Below, piece after piece: positions 33,106-35,822 of a stretch of 35,822 nucleotides of DNA. The translations under genes were made by a program, and so were the position numbers. How positions within the stretch are numbered: position 1 is the first letter of the stretch; every line of letters begins with the position of its first letter. This DNA is from Alcaligenaceae bacterium (lineage in GTDB: Bacteria; Pseudomonadota; Gammaproteobacteria; Burkholderiales; Burkholderiaceae_B). The notes under the pieces were generated by a model. That model saw nothing but the letters and a program-made list of their open reading frames with translations. It made no database searches and was not told the DNA's origin. The stretch covers positions 1-35,822 of the forward strand of contig JAAYGT010000174.1 of NCBI GenBank assembly GCA_012727555.1, given 5' to 3'.

Positions 33106-34011
33106 TCAGCGTTGGGCGCGCCCGATCGAGCCCACTGAAATGCGGGTTTCACCGCTACGGCCCTTGAACGCTGCCGACCGCCAGGCGTGCCCGTACACCA
33201 CTTCAAGGGTCAGGTGCAGCGTGCCATCGGCATGGCGCTGGCTGTTCAGGGCGTTCAGCAAGCGGGTGTGCCACCCCCGGCCCGGCAGGCCCCGCCGGCG
33301 GTCGGGGTTCGGATTGCCGCCCAGCAACTTCAGATCACCCAGCAGTTTTTCCGGTTCCCGGTAGGTCAGTGTGATGATTTCCTGATCCATGACGGGATCG
33401 GCAAAGCCACGTTCCACAAGAAGGTCGCCGAAATCGTGCATGTCCACGAAAGGCAGCGTTTCGGTGTTCAGACTGGCCTGTGCAGCCGCCGCACGCAGCT
33501 CTGCCATGGACCCGGGCCCCAGACTGGAAAACATGACCAGTGCTCCGGGTTTGAGCACCCGGCGCCACGCTTCCAGCACCGCATGGGGCTCGGGGTGCCA
33601 GTGCAACGCCATGTTGGACCACACCATGTCCAGGCTTTCAGGGGGCAAGGCGGGTTCGGCCAGATCGGCCAGAACGAACTCGACCGGTGCAGCCGGTTTG
33701 TTGCGCAGACGTTGCCACAGCCCCGGTTTGGTGTGATGCCGTTCCCTGGCCACCGCGAGCAGTTCGGCGCAGTGGTCAAGCCCGGTGTAGTGCATGTCGG
33801 TGTACCGTGAGCGCAGCGGTTCGATGGCATGTCCGGCCCCGCAGCCCGCATCCAGAATCTGGCGTGGCGTGTGCCGGATGTAGCTGAGTCGCTGCAGCAT
33901 GCGCTGGGCAATTTCCCCGTACAGAAATTGTGCGCCATCAAGCGGGCAACGCCGTTTGAACTGGGCGCGAACATGGCGGGAATCGATACGCAGGGCAGGT
34001 GGCTGGGACAT
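33106..34011 (-). CDS. bioC: BioC-like SAM-dependent methyltransferase
   Basis: A 301-residue class I methyltransferase resembling malonyl-ACP O-methyltransferase BioC of biotin synthesis. The N-terminal RAQFKRRCPLDGAQFLYGEIAQRM segment (within residues 14-38) corresponds to the BioC lead-in. Motif I is ILDAGCGAGHAIEPL, then YTGLDHCAELLAVAR, and the post-I motif LDMVWSNMALHWHPEP matches the SNLALQW-type box of BioC. VLKPGALVMFSSLGPGSM follows. No other bio gene is present, so a different small-molecule methyltransferase role is possible. It diverges from comF. Confidence 0.75.
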   Translation of the reverse strand: MSQPPALRIDSRHVRAQFKRRCPLDGAQFLYGEIAQRMLQRLSYIRHTPRQILDAGCGAGHAIEPLRSRYTDMHYTGLDHCAELLAVARERHHTKPGLWQRLRNKPAAPVEFVLADLAEPALPPESLDMVWSNMALHWHPEPHAVLEAWRRVLKPGALVMFSSLGPGSMAELRAAAAQASLNTETLPFVDMHDFGDLLVERGFADPVMDQEIITLTYREPEKLLGDLKLLGGNPNPDRRRGLPGRGWHTRLLNALNSQRHADGTLHLTLEVVYGHAWRSAAFKGRSGETRISVGSIGRAQR

Positions 34012-34107
34012 GGGGGCAGGGAAACAGTGACAAACGTGGCACGGTGAAATGGACTGAACCCGAGCGGCGCGCTGGCTAAACGCGGCAGGGTGTGATCAGA
34101 TGGGATT

Positions 34108-34887
34108 ATGAACGATCTGTCTGTCTTGCGCGAATGGTGGCCGGGTGCCGGGCGAGCCTGGCTGTCCAGGCTCATCGACCGGGTACCCTCGGACTGCTGG
34201 CTGTGTGACACGCGCACCCGGGGCGGACACCTGTGCCCGCACTGTCATCAAAGCGTGGTGCGCTCCCGGCATTCGGCGGCGAACCGTTGCAGTCGCTGTT
34301 GCCTGCGTTTTGCTGCATCGCGCAAGTGCCCTGATTGTGCCTTTCTTGAGCCCGCTTTTGACCATGCGATTGCGGCCTTCGACTACGAGCATCCTGGCGA
34401 CCTGTTGGTTGGGCAATTCAAGATGCAGCACCGGTTTATTCTTTCCAGGCCACTGGGGGCCCTGCTGGCCGGGGCTTTGCATGAACACCGCGCGATGCTG
34501 CCCACCGACCCCGTTGTGGTGCCGGTACCCGCATCCAGAGCCGCATTGCGTCAACGCGGCTTCAACCCTGCCGGCCTGCTCGGGCGCCATGTAGCGGCGG
34601 CTCTGGGTTGGCGGTACGCGCCGGGTACCGTGCGGCGCATTGATGGCCCGGCCGGTGTTATGGCCCAGAAATACCTGACACGGCAGGCGCGCATGCGCAA
34701 TGTGCAGGGGCTGTTCCAGTGTGCGGCACCTGTTCAGGGGCAGCATGTGGTTGTGGTTGATGATGTCATGACCACAGGCAGTACACTGCATGCTATTGCT
34801 GTTGTGCTGAAAAACGCAGGCGCGGCGTCCGTGACGGGTGCGGTACTGGCTCGCACACCCGCCCATGATCGGCAACAACCGGCCTGA
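34108..34887 (+). CDS. comF: ComF family protein (phosphoribosyltransferase-like)
   Basis: A 259-residue protein with two N-terminal zinc-ribbon cysteine pairs (Cys30/Cys33 with Cys43/Cys46, and Cys61/Cys64 with Cys74/Cys77) and a C-terminal type I phosphoribosyltransferase domain, whose PRPP loop is VVVVDDVMTTGST. RGFNPAGLLGRHVA is the usual RGFNQA-type motif. ComF proteins support DNA uptake in transformation; the enzymatic substrate is not known. It is divergent from the bioC-like gene, as is common in proteobacteria. Length is typical, and no good ribosome site precedes the ATG. Confidence 0.92.
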   Translation: MNDLSVLREWWPGAGRAWLSRLIDRVPSDCWLCDTRTRGGHLCPHCHQSVVRSRHSAANRCSRCCLRFAASRKCPDCAFLEPAFDHAIAAFDYEHPGDLLVGQFKMQHRFILSRPLGALLAGALHEHRAMLPTDPVVVPVPASRAALRQRGFNPAGLLGRHVAAALGWRYAPGTVRRIDGPAGVMAQKYLTRQARMRNVQGLFQCAAPVQGQHVVVVDDVMTTGSTLHAIAVVLKNAGAASVTGAVLARTPAHDRQQPA

Positions 34888-34950
34888 GCCATTTTGCGTC
34901 AATTAGTTCCGTAAATTGAGTCAATTTTCCTTAAAAGATCCTGCTTTTTC

Positions 34951-35421
34951 ATGTTTCATATTGTCTTGGTGTCCCCTGAAATCCCTCCCAATACCGGTAA
35001 TGTGATCCGGTTGGCCGCCAATACAGGGGCTTTTTTGCATCTGGTCAGACCCCTGGGTTTCGAACTTGACGACACCCGGCTCAAGCGGGCAGGGCTCGAT
35101 TACCACGAATGGGCCAGTGTGCAGGTTCACGACAGCCTGGAACAGGCCCTTCAGATAATTGGTTCACCGCCCGCGCGCTGTTTTGCCTTCACCACGCGCG
35201 GCCAGCGCCGGCTTGGCGAAGTCACCTTTCAGCCCGGCGATGTCTTTGTCTTTGGCCGTGAAACCGCAGGCTTGTCGGATGCCGAACGCGCCGTTTTCGA
35301 CCCGCAGAACTGGTTGCGCTTGCCCATGCGCCCCCAGCAGCGCAGCCTGAACCTGTCCAATGCCGTGGCCGTCACCATCTACGAAGCCTGGCGCCAGTGC
35401 GGTTACGAAGGCAGCTGCTAG
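34951..35421 (+). CDS. trmL: tRNA (cytidine(34)-2'-O)-methyltransferase TrmL
   Basis: A 156-residue SPOUT-class methyltransferase that 2'-O-methylates the wobble base of tRNA-Leu species. Family motifs are [21 protein letters not shown] at the N-terminus (cut across residues 6-26), [22 protein letters not shown] and the knot motif [18 protein letters not shown]. Length equals the usual 150-160. It follows comF after 63 nt of A+T-rich sequence that probably holds its own promoter. Confidence 0.95.
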   Translation: MFHIVLVSPEIPPNTGNVIRLAANTGAFLHLVRPLGFELDDTRLKRAGLDYHEWASVQVHDSLEQALQIIGSPPARCFAFTTRGQRRLGEVTFQPGDVFVFGRETAGLSDAERAVFDPQNWLRLPMRPQQRSLNLSNAVAVTIYEAWRQCGYEGSC

Positions 35422-35496
35422 CCCCCAGGAAAGCCGCGTCTGGTTTGCCAAGCGCGTTGGTCAGACGTGAACATTCACGTCATCCCGACAGCATCT

Positions 35497-35822
35497 GCTT
35501 CAACACGCCATCGGTGTGACTCAGACCGGAAAACAAGATGTCAGCAGTTCAAGCGAACAGCATTGCTGCGAGGTTCTGTCGGGGTGCAGGGGCGCCTCGT
35601 GTGCTTCAACACGCCATCGTTATGCCCCAGACCGGAAAACAAGGCGTCAGCAGGATGCGCGAACAGCATTGCTGCGAAGTTCTGCCGTGATGCAGGGGCG
35701 CCTCGTGTGCTTCAACCCGCCATCGTTATGCCCCAGACCGGAAAACAAGGCGTCAGCAGGATGCGCGAACAGCATTGCTGCGAGGTTCTGTCGGGGTGCA
35801 GGGGCGCATCGGGTGCTTGAGC
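35497..35822 (+). repeat. 106-bp tandem repeat array (three copies and a truncated fourth)
   Basis: Units start at 35497, 35603, 35709 and 35815; the last is cut by the window end. Copies 2 and 3 are nearly identical and copy 1 is more diverged. Each unit contains GCTTCAACACGCC (copy 3 GCTTCAACCCGCC), a CCGGAAAACAAGG block and an AGCATTGCT hairpin enclosed by GAAC/GTTC. The unit is not a multiple of three, and the apparent ORF through it (35467-35820) changes frame at each copy, so it is not coding. Parts match the structured elements at 4082-4661 in the same order. Bases 35422-35496 hold nothing else I can identify. Confidence 0.9.

Noticed and set aside
34945-34952. TTTTTCAT at the trmL start as an attachment site for the conjugative element
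   Set aside because: It matches the octamer I recall for Tn4371-like elements, but an 8-mer is expected about once in a window this size on two strands, and it is 31 kb from the trb genes with intact chromosomal genes around it.
35467-35820. 117-codon open frame through the 106-bp array
   Set aside because: The repeat unit is 106 bp, so each copy is read in a different frame, and there is no ribosome site. It is open by chance.
35497-35822. Array units as integron attC sites
   Set aside because: The conserved attC core (GTTRRRY with its partner RYYYAAC) is not present at the unit ends and there are no cassettes between units.

Overview
The window looks like a betaproteobacterial chromosome, most likely Burkholderiales and Alcaligenaceae-like. 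I infer this from the protein families, the roughly 60% G+C content, and gene groups I associate with Bordetella relatives (dprA-def-fmt, then rsmB-DUF4390-ntrY-ntrX). No rRNA, tRNA, CRISPR array, integrase or transposase was seen.

Positions 1-3708 are the end of a conjugative element: the 3' end of trbL, then complete trbF, trbG, trbI and a DUF2274 gene, tightly packed and G+C-rich. They encode inner-membrane, outer-membrane and bridging parts of an IncP/Tn4371-type mating-pair system. A terminator-like hairpin closes the operon, and the exact element edge is not resolved.

Positions 3709-4741 hold no convincing gene. Instead there are two divergent copies (minus strand 4303-4082, plus strand 4444-4661) of a nested-hairpin element of about 220 nt. 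Their stem sequences differ but keep pairing, while short loop motifs are identical. Three 38-bp direct repeats lie between them. At the far end of the window (35497-35822) a 106-bp tandem array shares part of the same motif set and runs into what may be a third copy. This is the most interesting content of the window.

Positions 4742-13994 form an uptake and activation locus. A Crp/Fnr-type regulator diverges from an operon of long-chain acyl-CoA-ligase-like enzyme, LivG-, LivH-, LivM-, LivK- and LivF-like ABC importer parts, and a PaaK-like adenylating enzyme. A perfect 16-bp palindrome sits between regulator and operon. The likely job is import of an organic acid and its conversion to a CoA thioester; the substrate is unknown. 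A strong terminator ends this unit. It is followed by a DUF3141 protein with a PHA-synthase-like cysteine box and an orphan amino-acid binding protein.

Positions 18073-24520 carry mainly housekeeping genes: a membrane protein and mvaB, then dprA, all on the minus strand; def-fmt on the plus strand; and a glutamine amidotransferase and rimO on the minus strand. Positions 24894-31733 read rightwards: a chemoreceptor whose stop overlaps the rsmB start, then rsmB, a DUF4390 gene, ntrY and a short ntrX. The remainder is an old yellow enzyme, a bioC-like methyltransferase (minus strand), comF, trmL and the 106-bp array.
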